64,000 nt of DNA from Pontibacter ummariensis. GTDB taxonomy: Bacteria > Bacteroidota > Bacteroidia > Cytophagales > Hymenobacteraceae. Position numbers and translations under genes: made by a program. The stretch lies in the NCBI RefSeq assembly GCF_900188175.1, contig NZ_FZOQ01000015.1, positions 62,001-126,000 on the forward strand, in the 5' to 3' direction. The notes beneath the pieces were generated by a model that did not search any database, was not told the DNA's origin, and saw nothing but the letters and a program-made list of their open reading frames with translations. Shown one piece after another: positions 1-8,265 of the stretch. Position 1 is the first letter of the stretch, and each line of letters starts with the position of its first letter.

Positions 1-132
1 CTTTCCAACACATCCTGTCGCTTTATTAAAAGCGCTGTACTTACCAATGCACTGGTCTTTCCGCCCCAGCCAACAGTCGATGTAACTTTTATGCCAATCG
101 CTTTGCCACAGCTGCTTTAACTCATTCTTCAA
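1..132 (-). CDS. possible partial unknown gene running off the left edge
   Basis: A minus-strand frame is open from a stop at 151-153 to the window edge. It could start at TTG 130-132, overlapping the end of the preceding gene by 11 bases. The 44 visible residues are hydrophilic and include WQSDWHKSYIDCWLGRKDQC, which reads like protein, but I recognise no family. The opposite strand also has an open frame (1-120) ending at TAA, so strand choice is unsure. Only sequence to the left of the window can decide this. Confidence 0.2.
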   Translation of the reverse strand, partial: MKNELKQLWQSDWHKSYIDCWLGRKDQCIGKYSAFNKATGCVGK

Positions 133-493
133 AACCTTCCCGCAGCCCTTTTACATGGGCATAGCATACCGGGCTGCTGTTTTCCTTCCGTTGGGCCTTT
201 TCCTTTACCAGTTCGTCGTAATTCGCTGGGGTAGCTAAGATCCGGCACTTCGGGTAAAGGACGACACCCCGCCTGATGATCTTGCTGTTTTCTTCAATTT
301 CGTGCGCATTTACCCCTTCCGCCCCATACACGTGAATGGTAAAGAAATGGTAATTCGTTTTCTTTGAATAGCCTTCTGCCGTTATCCTGCCGGTTATCGT
401 CCGCTCCCCGATAAAGTCCGATTCCTTCCCTTCTGTATAAGGGGTGTATACCGACTCTGTCCAAACTACTTTGCAACCGACTGTTAAATTCAT
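122..493 (-). CDS. hypothetical protein, 123 aa
   Basis: The ORF starts with ATG and encodes a soluble protein with no signal peptide or membrane segment. Charged residues are well mixed and the N-terminal half alternates hydrophobic and polar residues, as in a small beta-rich domain (for example around YHFFTIHVYGAEG, residues 48-60). The C-terminal third is Lys/Glu-rich. I do not recognise the family. It could form an operon with the possible downstream gene at 1-132, which would overlap its stop. It is separated from the GH51 gene by about 380 bases, so it is probably an independent unit. Coding is supported by composition and length only. Confidence 0.55.
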   Translation of the reverse strand: MNLTVGCKVVWTESVYTPYTEGKESDFIGERTITGRITAEGYSKKTNYHFFTIHVYGAEGVNAHEIEENSKIIRRGVVLYPKCRILATPANYDELVKEKAQRKENSSPVCYAHVKGLREGFEE

Positions 494-875
494 AATTCTG
501 AGATGTACCCTTGGCTATACGTATTTAAACCAGGAAGTACATAATTCCCTCCTTCCTCCGCCGGGATGGCAGTTCGTGCCTTTTCATTCCCACGCAACCA
601 TACTTTCAGCACTTATAACAGTTAACAGCTGAGCGCACAAGTACGCCCTGATCTCGTGGCATCCGAATGCCTCGCGAGCGTCAGGGTTGATATACTGTTG
701 CATGGAGCTTTAGGCGCACGCAGAACCTCCGTATAGTGTAAACGTCCGCTTGTGCCAGGGAAGGTATAAGGCTAGGCCTTTCTTACGTAGGAGTAGACGC
801 TCGCGGGAGCTGCGCACGCCGCGGGCGTCTTGTGAGTCACCGCTATCTCATTTAGCCAGCAACACGATACTCCTG
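494..875. other. intergenic region with GC-rich inverted repeats
   Basis: I see no convincing gene here. The region holds an 11-base inverted repeat with one mismatch (796-806 and 819-829, arm GACGCTCGCGG, 12-base loop). An inverted partial copy of the same arm, CTCGCGAGCGTC, lies at 671-682. A CCGCTTGTG element that recurs elsewhere in the window is at 740-756. The hairpin lies downstream of the GH51 gene's end (minus strand) but has no T-run, so it is not a clear terminator. Confidence 0.4.
740..756 (+). repeat. dispersed CCGCTTGTGCC intergenic element, copy 1
   Basis: The sequence AAACGTCCGCTTGTGCC matches AAACGACCGCTTGTGCC at 29874-29890 at 16 of 17 positions. Its 12-base core is found inverted at 58823-58834. 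All three copies are intergenic. The third copy extends into a palindrome, CAAGCG-GA-CGCTTG. It may be a fragment of a REP-like element. Function is unknown. Confidence 0.4.
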
Positions 876-2417
876 TTAGGTTAACTCCAGCACCACCACC
901 GAGAAAGGCGGCAGCGTTACGTTTAGCTTGTCGCCTTTTAACTTGGCACCTTTAAAAGGCTGCGGTTTTATCTTCTCCGGGTTATCAAAGGTGTTGTAGT
1001 CCTGGAGCTTCTTAGAAGAAAGAATCCTTCCTTTCGCCGTTTTGTACCGGCTACCTTCTATCTGAATGGCTACCTCCTGCGCTTTGTCTGCATGGATGTT
1101 GACCAGGGAAACATGCGTTACCCCGTTTTTAGCTTTGGAAGCCGAGGCCGAAACAGCCGGCAGCTCCTCCCCTCCTACTTCGTAGCTGTTGCTCTGCAAC
1201 TGAATAGGCAAGTATTGGGCATCCTGGTGCACTTTGTACATCTCCATTACGTGGTAGGTAGGCGTCAGTAGCATTTTTTCCTCGTCGGTCAGGATAACCG
1301 CCTGCAGCACGTTGATGGTCTGGGCCAGGTTGGCCATCCGTACGCGGTCGCTGTGGTTGTTGAAGATGTTTAAGGTGGCGCCCGCGATCATGGCATCGCG
1401 CATGGTGTTCTGCTGATACAGAAAGCCCGGGTTGGTACCTGGCTCTACCTCGTACCAACCGCCCCACTCGTCTACCACCAGGCCTACCTTTTTCTCCGGG
1501 TCGTACTTGTCCATGATGGCGCTGTGCTTTTGGATCAGTTCATCCATCTTTAAGGCTCTCTGCATAGTGGTAAAGTACTGCTGCTCTGTAAAGGTGGTAG
1601 AGGGGCCTTTGTCGTCCCAGTTGATGACCGCATAGTGGTGCAGCGCCAGCCCCTCCATTAAGTGAAGCGGAATCTTTTTCATCAGCACCTCGGTCCATGC
1701 ATAATCATCAGAAGAGGGCCCGGAGGCGATCCGGACGATGCCCTGGTCCAGGTAGCCTTTGCCTAAATAAGTGGCGTACTGCTTATACAGGTCGGCATAA
1801 TACTCAGCTGTCATGTTACCGCCACATCCCCATGGCTCGTTTCCTACGCCCCAGTACTTCACTTTCCAGGGCTCACTTCTACCGTTCTCGCGGCGCAGCT
1901 TCGACATGGGGCTTTGCCCTTCAAAGTTGACGTACTGCACCCAGTCCATCATTTCCTGCACCGTACCGCTGCCCACATTACCGGCCAGGTAAGGTTCTGT
2001 ACCCAACAACTCGCACATGTTCAGGAAGTCGTGCGTTCCGAAGCTGTTGTTTTCCGTCACGCCTCCCCACCAGGCATTCACAATGGTTGGTCTGTCCGCT
2101 TTGGGGCCAATACCGTCCTTCCAGTGGTAGGTGTCGGCGAAGCAGCCACCCGGCCAGCGCAGGTTCGGAATCTGCAGCCTCTTGAGCGCCTCCACTACAT
2201 CGTTCCGGACACCATTCGTATGCGGGATCTTTGTGTTGTCCTCTCCCACATAAAAGCCCCCGTAGATGTTTCGGCCCAGGTGCTCGGCAAAGTGGCCGTA
2301 AATGTGTTTGTTGATCTGCTGGTCTCCTTTCCCGGAAGCATCCAGGGTGGCAGTGTTTTGCGCCTGGCTAAAGAAAAAGGTTAGCGACAGGCAGCAACTG
2401 ATAAGGGTTCTTCTCAT
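876..2417 (-). CDS. alpha-L-arabinofuranosidase, GH51
   Basis: This 513-residue enzyme should release terminal alpha-L-arabinofuranose from arabinan or arabinoxylan side chains. An N-terminal signal peptide (about residues 1-19, ending SQAQ) predicts export. The TIM-barrel signatures are clear: GNEPWG contains the expected acid/base Glu194 and VDEWGG the expected nucleophile Glu317. The C-terminal part (about 380-513) has the beta-sandwich seen in GH51. Length is normal for the family. The ATG at 2417 gives a good signal peptide, so I keep it. The gene appears monocistronic. An inverted repeat (TACTTT-TACT-AAAGTA, 2497-2512) lies about 80 bases upstream and could be an operator, but that is a guess. 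Confidence 0.93.
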   Translation of the reverse strand: MRRTLISCCLSLTFFFSQAQNTATLDASGKGDQQINKHIYGHFAEHLGRNIYGGFYVGEDNTKIPHTNGVRNDVVEALKRLQIPNLRWPGGCFADTYHWKDGIGPKADRPTIVNAWWGGVTENNSFGTHDFLNMCELLGTEPYLAGNVGSGTVQEMMDWVQYVNFEGQSPMSKLRRENGRSEPWKVKYWGVGNEPWGCGGNMTAEYYADLYKQYATYLGKGYLDQGIVRIASGPSSDDYAWTEVLMKKIPLHLMEGLALHHYAVINWDDKGPSTTFTEQQYFTTMQRALKMDELIQKHSAIMDKYDPEKKVGLVVDEWGGWYEVEPGTNPGFLYQQNTMRDAMIAGATLNIFNNHSDRVRMANLAQTINVLQAVILTDEEKMLLTPTYHVMEMYKVHQDAQYLPIQLQSNSYEVGGEELPAVSASASKAKNGVTHVSLVNIHADKAQEVAIQIEGSRYKTAKGRILSSKKLQDYNTFDNPEKIKPQPFKGAKLKGDKLNVTLPPFSVVVLELT

Positions 2418-2772
2418 GGTATTTTTTATCTAAGCTCTTTTTAGGGTTTGGTTAGGATGAACGCTAAGCGGTACTAGCTACCACTTTAAGTTGTCTTACT
2501 TTTACTAAAGTAGTGTTTTTACATCAGATATTATAACAAAGGCTGCTTGTTGGCGAAGGTCAGGCTTATTAGCAGGTGCTCTGTAGGAGGCATTTGCCCC
2601 TTCTCCTGCCCCCTAAAACTCTTGGTGCAGGCATAACCAGGAAAGGACTGTTGGTCTTGAAGCCTGCCTCTCCTTGTGAGCAATTCCTGTCGTGCTGTAC
2701 AAAAAAACAGACTACAGCAAAAGTGCTGTTCGGGTAACGGCTCAGCGGGAAGAGCGTCCTCTTTCTATAGTG

Positions 2773-2834
2773 CCGTGTCCAACCACCCCCGGCCCCTCCT
2801 TGGATAAGGAGGGGCCGGGGGTGGTTGGACACGG
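2773..2834. repeat. perfect 29-base inverted repeat, REP-like palindrome
   Basis: The arms 2773-2801 and 2806-2834 are perfectly complementary and separated by four bases (GGAT). The arm contains CCACCCCCGGCCCCTCCTT. A related element at 58970-59012 has the same CCCCTCCTT/AAGGAGGGG stem followed by GGGGTGGTT. Palindromes of this type are familiar between genes in Bacteroidota. It has no T-run, and it sits between a gene start (2417) and a gene end (3116), so it is better read as a dispersed repeat than as a terminator. Confidence 0.8.
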
Positions 2835-3020
2835 TAAAGCAAAAGAAAGAGCTGAATGATTGACTGTGCCGTACGGTTTCCGGAAGTCTTAAAAACTGGG
2901 TTACGACCTGGACGAAGAAGAACTGTGGGTAACCGGCAGTTCTACAAGCTTGAGCCTGGGGTTCAGAGCAGGAGAAAAACGGTCTTCCGGTATGGGCTAA
3001 CCTTCTACTTTTAAAATAAG

Positions 3021-3050
3021 AAGAGCAGGCACTTTGCAGCACCTGCTCTT
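3021..3050 (-). terminator. terminator of the universal stress gene
   Basis: A nine-base stem (AAGAGCAGG/CCTGCTCTT) is followed on the minus strand by T-rich sequence. It lies about 65 bases beyond the stop at 3116. Confidence 0.6.
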
Positions 3051-3115
3051 TTGGTTTATGATACCGAACGCTGAGCTAGCGCTCTGTTTCCCTGCTATTT
3101 GAGGTAGCCGGCTTT

Positions 3116-3976
3116 CTACGCTCTCCTGGTTTCGGAATCGGTCTGCCGCTTTAGGTCCAGCAGGGTACCGTTTTCCGGGAGCGCCAGCATGGGGAGGTTG
3201 AGGTTCTGCAGCAGCTTGTTCGACACGCTGTTGTGGGTGACGCGCTCCAGGAAGTGCCGGTGCAGAATGGTGAAGGCAAGTAAGCTCGTGTTGTTTTCCT
3301 GCACAAAACGGGTGATGCCTTCGGCTACGTCATCGTTGGCAATCTCTATGAACTGTATCTCTGCCTGCGGGAATTGCTCCAGCAAGCCCTGTTTCACATA
3401 CTCGTCATCAATGTAGTCTGGCTGCTTTTTGCTCTTGATGTGCAGGAAAGTTAAGGAGGCGTTAAACAGCTCTTTTAACTGCACCAGCTGCAGGGCTGTT
3501 ACCTGGTCCCCGTTTTCGAAGTCGGCCGCGTACACAATATGCTCGATCGGTTTAATTGTACCGCTCTCCGGTAAGGCCAGCACCGGGCATAGCCCGCGCT
3601 TGGCAATGGCTTCTGTGGTGGTGCCGAACACTCTTTTCGTAAAGCTCTTTCCGCCAGCAGTTGCCATTACCACCAACGAAACGCCATAGGCTTCTATGGC
3701 CCCGGCGATCTCATCGGCGGTGTCTCCTTTTCGCACCAGCGTTTCTGTCTGCACGCCCTCGCTGTTTGCGCTGGCTATTAAGTCGTTTAACTTCTGCTGG
3801 GCCTCCTCTTTATAAGCTTGCTGCTCAGATGCATTGAAGCCGGGTAAGAACGAGGTCTTATCGTACACGTGGCAAACTACGACCCTGGCATCCACTCTTC
3901 TGGCCAGGTCACAGGCATAGGCAAGGGCTCTGCGGGAATTATCGGAGAAATCGGTTGGAACTAAAAAAGTCTTCAT
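3116..3976 (-). CDS. universal stress protein, two Usp domains
   Basis: The predicted product is 286 residues from the ATG at 3976. It begins MKTFLVPTDFSDNSRRAL, the standard Usp start, with a second Usp domain from about residue 145 (IKPIEHIVYAADFENG). Tandem Usp proteins of this size are common in Bacteroidota. The frame extends upstream to an ATG at 4084, but those 36 extra residues do not look like Usp sequence. The first domain lacks a clear ATP-binding G-2x-G-9x-G(S/T) ending, having GTTTEAIAKRGLCPVLAL instead, so nucleotide binding is uncertain. The likely role is cytoplasmic stress tolerance. The DoxX gene lies 250 bases upstream on the same strand. Confidence 0.9.
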   Translation of the reverse strand: MKTFLVPTDFSDNSRRALAYACDLARRVDARVVVCHVYDKTSFLPGFNASEQQAYKEEAQQKLNDLIASANSEGVQTETLVRKGDTADEIAGAIEAYGVSLVVMATAGGKSFTKRVFGTTTEAIAKRGLCPVLALPESGTIKPIEHIVYAADFENGDQVTALQLVQLKELFNASLTFLHIKSKKQPDYIDDEYVKQGLLEQFPQAEIQFIEIANDDVAEGITRFVQENNTSLLAFTILHRHFLERVTHNSVSNKLLQNLNLPMLALPENGTLLDLKRQTDSETRRA

Positions 3977-4226
3977 GGGCATAACGTTTAGTTTTAAGGT
4001 TTTGACTATAGGTTTGCTCTCGGCTCCCCCAGGATGGGCATAAAGGTGCGCGTTATACAGGGGCTTAAAAATTACCTGTGTCATTCAAATACATGATCTT
4101 CGTCAACCTGCTCCTTTTGCGGGCGCTTCCTGTTCCGGCCTATCCCCCGGCAGGCTACCCTTGCCAGTTCCGTGCTCTTAATACAGCGCTACTACACAAT
4201 GTAGTTCTGCCAGGCAGGAAACAGGC

Positions 4227-4646
4227 TTAGCGATGATGGGCGAAGCTGTCTTGCCTTCTGCTGCTTTTGCGGGCGGCATCCACACTCCAGACGCCGGCCC
4301 CGTGTGCAGCGATGTACAGGAAAAGGAAGCAGTACAGCACCGCCTTCTCCCCCTCATTCACCAACGGGTTCCAGCCCTGCGGGGCGTGTGCCATAAAAAA
4401 GGCAACGGCCATCTGGCCACTGGCAATAAAGGCCGCCCAGCTGGCGAAAAGACCAAAAGCGATCAGCAGGCCGCCCACAAACTCGATGATGCCAGCAAGC
4501 CCCATGAGCGAGGCCAGCTCTACGGTGTTGCCGTCTCCCGGCCAGCCAAACAATTTCTGGGAGCCATGCATGGCGTACATGCTACCTGCTACAAACCGCA
4601 GGACAGCGAAAAGCTGTGGACTAATGTTTCCTAAGAATCTTTCCAA
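4227..4646 (-). CDS. DoxX family membrane protein
   Basis: The product is 139 residues with four predicted membrane helices. It carries the DoxX-type N-terminal pattern LLRFVAGSMYAMHGSQKLFGW-like (residues 16-36) and a glycine-rich second helix (LAGIIEFVGGLLIAFGLFA). DoxX proteins are small inner-membrane proteins linked to quinone/thiol redox and oxidative stress; the reaction of this one cannot be read from sequence. The size is typical. It is followed 250 bases later by the universal stress gene on the same strand, which fits a stress role. Confidence 0.88.
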   Translation of the reverse strand: MERFLGNISPQLFAVLRFVAGSMYAMHGSQKLFGWPGDGNTVELASLMGLAGIIEFVGGLLIAFGLFASWAAFIASGQMAVAFFMAHAPQGWNPLVNEGEKAVLYCFLFLYIAAHGAGVWSVDAARKSSRRQDSFAHHR

Positions 4647-4991
4647 ACTGGTGTCGCTTTAGGTGGAACATGTTATGCAACAAAATTTACAAATAGTTAT
4701 AAAACAGCTGTTTGCTTATGGCCATTAACGTTTATTTTAATATAAAGTTAAATTATACCCTGACGCTGCTCCCCAAGGCTTTAGCACAACCGGCTTATTT
4801 CTACAGTTTATTTATTATGTTAACACGATTCCGCTGCGGCAGACCTCCAGCCTGACCACAGTACTATCGACCTGCTCTGTGCCCCTGCAAGTGTCGCAAT
4901 CCGGACCTTTCCCTTACAGGACCTATTCCCCGCAAACAAAACAGCCGCTGTTTTCCGCAGCGGCTGTTTTGTTTTAAGAGGTGTGTTACGC
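4647..4991. other. intergenic region, AT-rich then terminator
   Basis: The left half (about 4675-4760) is AT-rich and should hold the DoxX promoter. The right end holds the strong hairpin at 4934-4974. The 69-codon minus frame here (4820-5029) runs through that hairpin and into the next gene, so it is not a gene. Confidence 0.5.
4934..4974 (-). terminator. strong terminator of disordered paralog 1
   Basis: A perfect 17-base stem (4934-4950 with 4958-4974) and a seven-base loop end in TTTGTTT on the minus strand. It lies 18 bases past the stop of the gene at 4992-5708. The A/T flanks are symmetrical, so it may act in both directions. Confidence 0.85.
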
Positions 4992-5708
4992 CTAATACCT
5001 GTCTGACCAGTACCTGTCGCGGTCATCATCTGTCATCCTGTCGTCGTTTCGGTTGCCAAAGCCACTGCCGTAGCGGGAATCGTCAGGCGATCCGTAACGG
5101 TCGGAGAAATTTGCGCTGTTGCCATAGTTCTGATAAGCATAGCCAGAACCGTTGTAGCCTCCACGGGAGCCAGGGTAAAAATCCTGCCGCTCACCTGTTC
5201 CTCTGTCCGCATAGCGGTCATAGTCGTTGTAATAGTTTGAGGAGGTACCATAGCCTTGCCATCTGCTGCCGTAGTCTGTATTTCTGTCACGGTCTGTGTC
5301 GTAGCGGCCCACGTTTCCCCTAGTATTGTCTCCGTACCCGTAATCCATGCTCTGGTCGCGGTCGCGGTCGTAGATGCCGGTGTAACTCCAGGTGCGCTTC
5401 CGGTTATCATCCCACTGGTAATCGCCCCGGTACCCATCGTCGCGGTCCTCTTCCCGGTACCTGCCGTAGGCACTGCCTCTGTTGTCGCCGCGGTTCATGT
5501 ATTGGTTGCGGTAGCGGTCATCGCTATTCCAATCGCCCTGCTCACGGCTATTCCAGTCGCCCTGCTCGCGCTGGTAGTCCCGCTCGAACTGGTCCTCTAA
5601 ATGCCTGGCATTATAATAGGTGTCATCATTTCGGTCGGAACGCTGGTAGCGGTCGTAATCGAGTCCGGGCCGGGTACGGTCGTTTAAATCCCTGTATCGT
5701 CTGTCCAT
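4992..5708 (-). CDS. Arg/Asp/Tyr/Gly-rich disordered protein, paralog 1 of 4
   Basis: This 238-residue protein has no hydrophobic core, signal peptide or membrane segment. It is dominated by D, R, Y, G, N and S, with many RD, YR and DR dipeptides. The first 50 residues (MDRRYRDLNDRTRPGLDY, then YNARHLEDQFERDYQRE) are shared with three other genes in the window (6499-7368, 7624-8265, 12262-13035) and look like the family's conserved domain. The remainder is low-complexity and includes a tandem REQGDWNS repeat at about 48-63. Alternating acidic and basic residues with many tyrosines suggest a hydration-buffering or condensate-forming protein, which is inference. A shared two-box promoter-like element lies at 5747-5774. 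Long open frames in other frames across this gene are composition artefacts. Confidence 0.8.
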   Translation of the reverse strand: MDRRYRDLNDRTRPGLDYDRYQRSDRNDDTYYNARHLEDQFERDYQREQGDWNSREQGDWNSDDRYRNQYMNRGDNRGSAYGRYREEDRDDGYRGDYQWDDNRKRTWSYTGIYDRDRDQSMDYGYGDNTRGNVGRYDTDRDRNTDYGSRWQGYGTSSNYYNDYDRYADRGTGERQDFYPGSRGGYNGSGYAYQNYGNSANFSDRYGSPDDSRYGSGFGNRNDDRMTDDDRDRYWSDRY

Positions 5709-5746
5709 AGTTTTTTAGGTTTGTTTAGACATATGTGTTTTCTGTT

Positions 5747-5774
5747 TTAACGGAAGCCGGGTTTACTGGTTTAG
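5747..5774 (-). promoter_or_regulatory. shared ECF-like promoter element, copy 1
   Basis: Read on the minus strand: CTAAACC, 15 bases, CGTTAA, ending 39 bases before the ATG of paralog 1. The same boxes with exactly 15 bases between them precede all four paralogs. AAAC-N16-CGTT is the layout of ECF sigma promoters (for example Bacillus SigW, TGAAAC-N16-CGTA). Which factor uses it is not known. Confidence 0.6.
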
Positions 5775-5999
5775 CAGCAGGCAGGGAGACCTGGATCAGC
5801 TGAGAAGCAGCGCCAATTTTCTGGCTTGGGGATGACGCTAGAAAGGACTGTTCTTCTACCCGTTCTGCGCGTTTCTTTCCATGCTCTTTTAGACCTATCG
5901 CAGCCAGGTTTTTACCCAGTTGCTGCGGCGTTAAGGCAAGCTGTTCTGACACAAGAAGAACAGCATATCCCGCCTCAGCTGGCTACCGTTAAACAAAGG

Positions 6000-6425
6000 A
6001 TGAAACAAAAAAATAAGCAAATGGGTGTGAAGCACATACATCAAGGCCTGCTGGCCATTTCCCTCCTCGCCTCCCTGTGGCTGGCTGGTTGCCAGGGCAG
6101 TACCACGCCAATGGGTACCGCAGCAGGAAACAGGAACGGAGTGCCGCAACGCGTGGATATCAGGGGAATCATCAACACAAGTCGCTACGACCAGGGACAG
6201 GTGGTGCTGGAGGTAGAAGGCACTCCTTCGCAATACTCCCGCTACGACCGGGCCTTTGTGCTCGTGCTCCCCACCACTGATGTTGTGGACGGGAACGGTA
6301 ACTCCATCAGCCTGAGCGAACTACAACGCGGACAAAACGTGGCGATCTTGCTGCGTAGTGGCGGTGAGGGAAACATGGTGGGCATGGGAGTTGCCCGGAA
6401 GGTGTGGGTAGAAGAGGATAACTGA
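6000..6425 (+). CDS. small lipoprotein, unknown function
   Basis: From the ATG at 6000 the product is 141 residues. It has a signal peptide and a lipobox LAGC at about residues 29-32 (LLASLWLAGCQG), so it should be a membrane-anchored lipoprotein. The mature part contains a beta-rich region (VDIRGIINTSRYDQGQVVLE, about 50-70) like a small OB or single-strand beta domain; no named family is recognised. An alternative ATG at 6021 keeps the lipobox. The open frame extends further upstream to 5826, but that stretch has no signal-peptide character. It lies between two disordered paralogs on the opposite strand and ends convergently with paralog 2. Confidence 0.72.
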   Translation: MKQKNKQMGVKHIHQGLLAISLLASLWLAGCQGSTTPMGTAAGNRNGVPQRVDIRGIINTSRYDQGQVVLEVEGTPSQYSRYDRAFVLVLPTTDVVDGNGNSISLSELQRGQNVAILLRSGGEGNMVGMGVARKVWVEEDN

Positions 6426-6450
6426 TATACGCACAGCCATCAAACAAAAA

Positions 6451-6476
6451 CAGCCGCTGCTGTAAGGCAACGGCTG
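6451..6476 (-). terminator. terminator of disordered paralog 2
   Basis: A ten-base stem with one mismatch (6451-6460 with 6467-6476) is followed on the minus strand by TTTTTGTTTG. It lies 22 bases beyond the stop at 6499 and also sits between two convergent genes. Confidence 0.75.
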
Positions 6477-6498
6477 CTCCTGACTAAAAGGCCTGCTT

Positions 6499-7368
6499 TT
6501 ATGAAAACCCGCCTAGCTCATTGATATAGCGGTTGGAGTTGTGCGAGGTATCGCCTCCAAGGCCGGTGCGGCCGCCATAGGTGCCTCCCTGCATCGAGCC
6601 ATAGCCGCCGTAGTTGCCAGCTGAATTACCATAGGTATGGTTACCAAAGGAGCCGCCCCGGTGGCCCGTCTGATAGCCGGTGCCGCCGCCATAGTTCTTC
6701 CCGCCGTAAGAGCTGCCTGTGCCCACACTGTAACCATCGGAGAAGTTGCCGAGGCCATAGGAGGTGTCGGGCACGCCCCGGTGAGATCCTGGGAAGGAGT
6801 CGCCGATGCCGCCCCCGAAGCGGGAGCTTTCGTAGCCATCCCTGTCGCCGGAGTAGTACACCTGGTCGTCGCCGGCGCCTTCCCTGTTCCTGTCGCTGTC
6901 CAAGGTATTGAAGCGGTCGGAGGTGCCGTCGTAGCTGGAGATGCCATAGCCTTGGCGAATGTTGCCGCGCAGGCTTTCGTCCCTGTCGCGGTCACCCCGG
7001 TACAGGCCCTGGTCGCCCCGGAAGTCATCCTGGTAGCTGCTGTACCGATCGCGATCGTGGCTGAAGTTCCCGGAGTAGTTTCTTTCCCGGTCCCGGTCGT
7101 TACGTTGGTAGCCAAAGTCGTTCCTGAAGCTATCCCTTTCTCTCCAATCCTGCCCAAAGCTATCCCTTCTGTCGTTTTGGTAGCTGTTAGGGTATTGGCT
7201 GCGGGTATCGTGCCAGCCGCCTCTTTCGCGCTGGTAATCCCGCTCAAACTGCTCGTCTAAATGTCTGGCATTATAATAGGTGTCATCATTTCGGTCGGAA
7301 CGCTGGTAGCGGTCGTAATCGAGTCCGGGCCGGGTGCGGTCGTTTAAATCCCTGTATCGTCTGTCCAT
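6499..7368 (-). CDS. Arg/Asp/Tyr/Gly-rich disordered protein, paralog 2 of 4
   Basis: This is the longest family member, 289 residues. The first 50 residues are almost identical to paralog 1, and the last 100 bases of the DNA covering them (7269-7368 against 5609-5708) differ by a single base, which implies a recent duplication or gene conversion. Residues 50-170 are RD/YR-rich. Unlike the other copies, the C-terminal third is glycine- and tyrosine-rich with few charges (for example NYGGYGSMQGGTYGG), similar in style to phase-separating Gly/Tyr-rich segments. There is no signal peptide, so it is probably cytoplasmic. It has the same upstream element (7407-7433). Confidence 0.8.
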   Translation of the reverse strand: MDRRYRDLNDRTRPGLDYDRYQRSDRNDDTYYNARHLDEQFERDYQRERGGWHDTRSQYPNSYQNDRRDSFGQDWRERDSFRNDFGYQRNDRDRERNYSGNFSHDRDRYSSYQDDFRGDQGLYRGDRDRDESLRGNIRQGYGISSYDGTSDRFNTLDSDRNREGAGDDQVYYSGDRDGYESSRFGGGIGDSFPGSHRGVPDTSYGLGNFSDGYSVGTGSSYGGKNYGGGTGYQTGHRGGSFGNHTYGNSAGNYGGYGSMQGGTYGGRTGLGGDTSHNSNRYINELGGFS

Positions 7369-7406
7369 AGCGTTTAATTAGGTTTAGTTCGTAAAGTATC
7401 TTCTGT

Positions 7407-7433
7407 TTAACGATAGCCGGCCCCGCTGGTTTG
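7407..7433 (-). promoter_or_regulatory. shared ECF-like promoter element, copy 2
   Basis: On the minus strand CAAACC, 15 bases, CGTTAA, ending 39 bases before the ATG of paralog 2. The bases around both boxes (CTGCTGCC and ACAGAAG) also match copy 1. Confidence 0.6.
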
Positions 7434-7571
7434 GCAGCAGGACAGCTAGGCCAAGGATTCGTAAAGCTGCAGGTCCTTCAGTGAAGCGGGATCAGCCTGC
7501 CGTTCGGCTATGTAGGAGATGGCAAAAGATGAAAGGAGGAGATGCTGCTTGGAACGGTTACCCCTAAACAA

Positions 7572-7601
7572 AAGAGCCCTCACCAGGTAGCAAGGGCTCT
7601 T
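7572..7601 (-). terminator. terminator of disordered paralog 3
   Basis: A nine-base perfect stem AAGAGCCCT/AGGGCTCTT is followed on the minus strand by TTTGTTT. It lies 23 bases beyond the stop at 7624. Confidence 0.75.
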
Positions 7602-7623
7602 CTAACTTGATCATGAGGATTTT

Positions 7624-8265
7624 CTAATAGTATCTTTCCTGTAGGTAGCTTCTTCGGTCCGGACCGTACCAGTCGTTTCTGATGATGCTACTCCGTTCGT
7701 CGGCAAGGCGCGACCTTCTGTCATCGCCTCCGGAGCCGGGGTAAAAGTCTTGCCGGTCTCCAGATCCGCTGCCGGCGTATTGGTCATAATCGTTGCCATA
7801 GCCAGAACGGCCGTAGGCTTGCCGGCTGCTGCCGTAGCCTGTATTTCGGTTATGGTCGTTGCGGTACCGGTCCTGCCCTCCTCTGTATTCGTTTCTGTAG
7901 TCGCCCCGATTGCCATAGCCGCTGTACCTATCCCGGCCACAAGCCTCCGAGCTGTTTCGGTCCCGGTCATTCCCCCGGTAGTCGGCAGGTTCGGCGTAGT
8001 AGTGGCCCTCTCTCCTGTTATGGTTGTAGAAATCACGTCGAGGATCCTCGAAACCCGTGTGCCTGTTGTTTTCCGGGTTCGTGTTTTGGTTGCGGTAGCG
8101 GCCATCGTCATTCCAGGGGTCCCTTTCGCGCTGAAAGTCCCGTTCGAACTGGTCGCTTATGTTTCTGGTGTAAAAGTTATGGTCGTTTCGGCTCGCGCGC
8201 TGGTACCGGTTGTAATCCAGCCCGGGCTCGTTGCCGCCGCTTAGGTCTCTGTATCTGCTGTCCAT
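7624..8265 (-). CDS. Arg/Asp/Tyr/Gly-rich disordered protein, paralog 3 of 4
   Basis: The product has 213 residues and begins MDSRYRDLSGGNEPGLDY, followed by the family pattern YTRNISDQFERDFQRERD. It keeps the spacing of the conserved N-terminal domain but is more diverged than copies 1 and 2. The rest alternates YRN, DRD and GY units (for example YRNDHNRNTGYGSSRQAYG). There is no membrane segment, signal peptide or cysteine cluster (one Cys only). It is flanked by its own terminator and upstream element, so it is a single-gene unit, like the other copies. Confidence 0.78.
   Translation of the reverse strand: MDSRYRDLSGGNEPGLDYNRYQRASRNDHNFYTRNISDQFERDFQRERDPWNDDGRYRNQNTNPENNRHTGFEDPRRDFYNHNRREGHYYAEPADYRGNDRDRNSSEACGRDRYSGYGNRGDYRNEYRGGQDRYRNDHNRNTGYGSSRQAYGRSGYGNDYDQYAGSGSGDRQDFYPGSGGDDRRSRLADERSSIIRNDWYGPDRRSYLQERYY

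Larger units (their letters stand above)
2418..3115. other. 700-base intergenic region with large palindrome and terminator
   Basis: I see no credible gene. A 157-codon open frame on the minus strand (2569-3042) crosses the large palindrome and has Cys/Arg/Ser-rich, non-protein-like composition. The region contains the upstream sequence of the GH51 gene, the 2773-2834 palindrome, and the terminator of the universal stress gene (3021-3050). Confidence 0.6.

Noticed and set aside
2569..3042. A 157-codon minus frame
   Set aside because: It runs through the 29-base palindrome and the terminator, and has Cys/Arg-rich composition with no motif.
5725..5952. A 75-codon minus-strand frame between paralog 1 and the lipoprotein
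   Set aside because: Its end overlaps the paralog 1 promoter-like element. The matching region upstream of paralog 2 has no such frame, so it is likely chance, though its composition is protein-like.
6513..7260. Long open frames in other frames over paralog 2 (minus 244 codons, plus 207 codons), and similar ones over paralogs 1, 3 and 4
   Set aside because: They come from the biased codon composition of the disordered proteins and encode Ala/Thr/Val-rich strings with no protein features.
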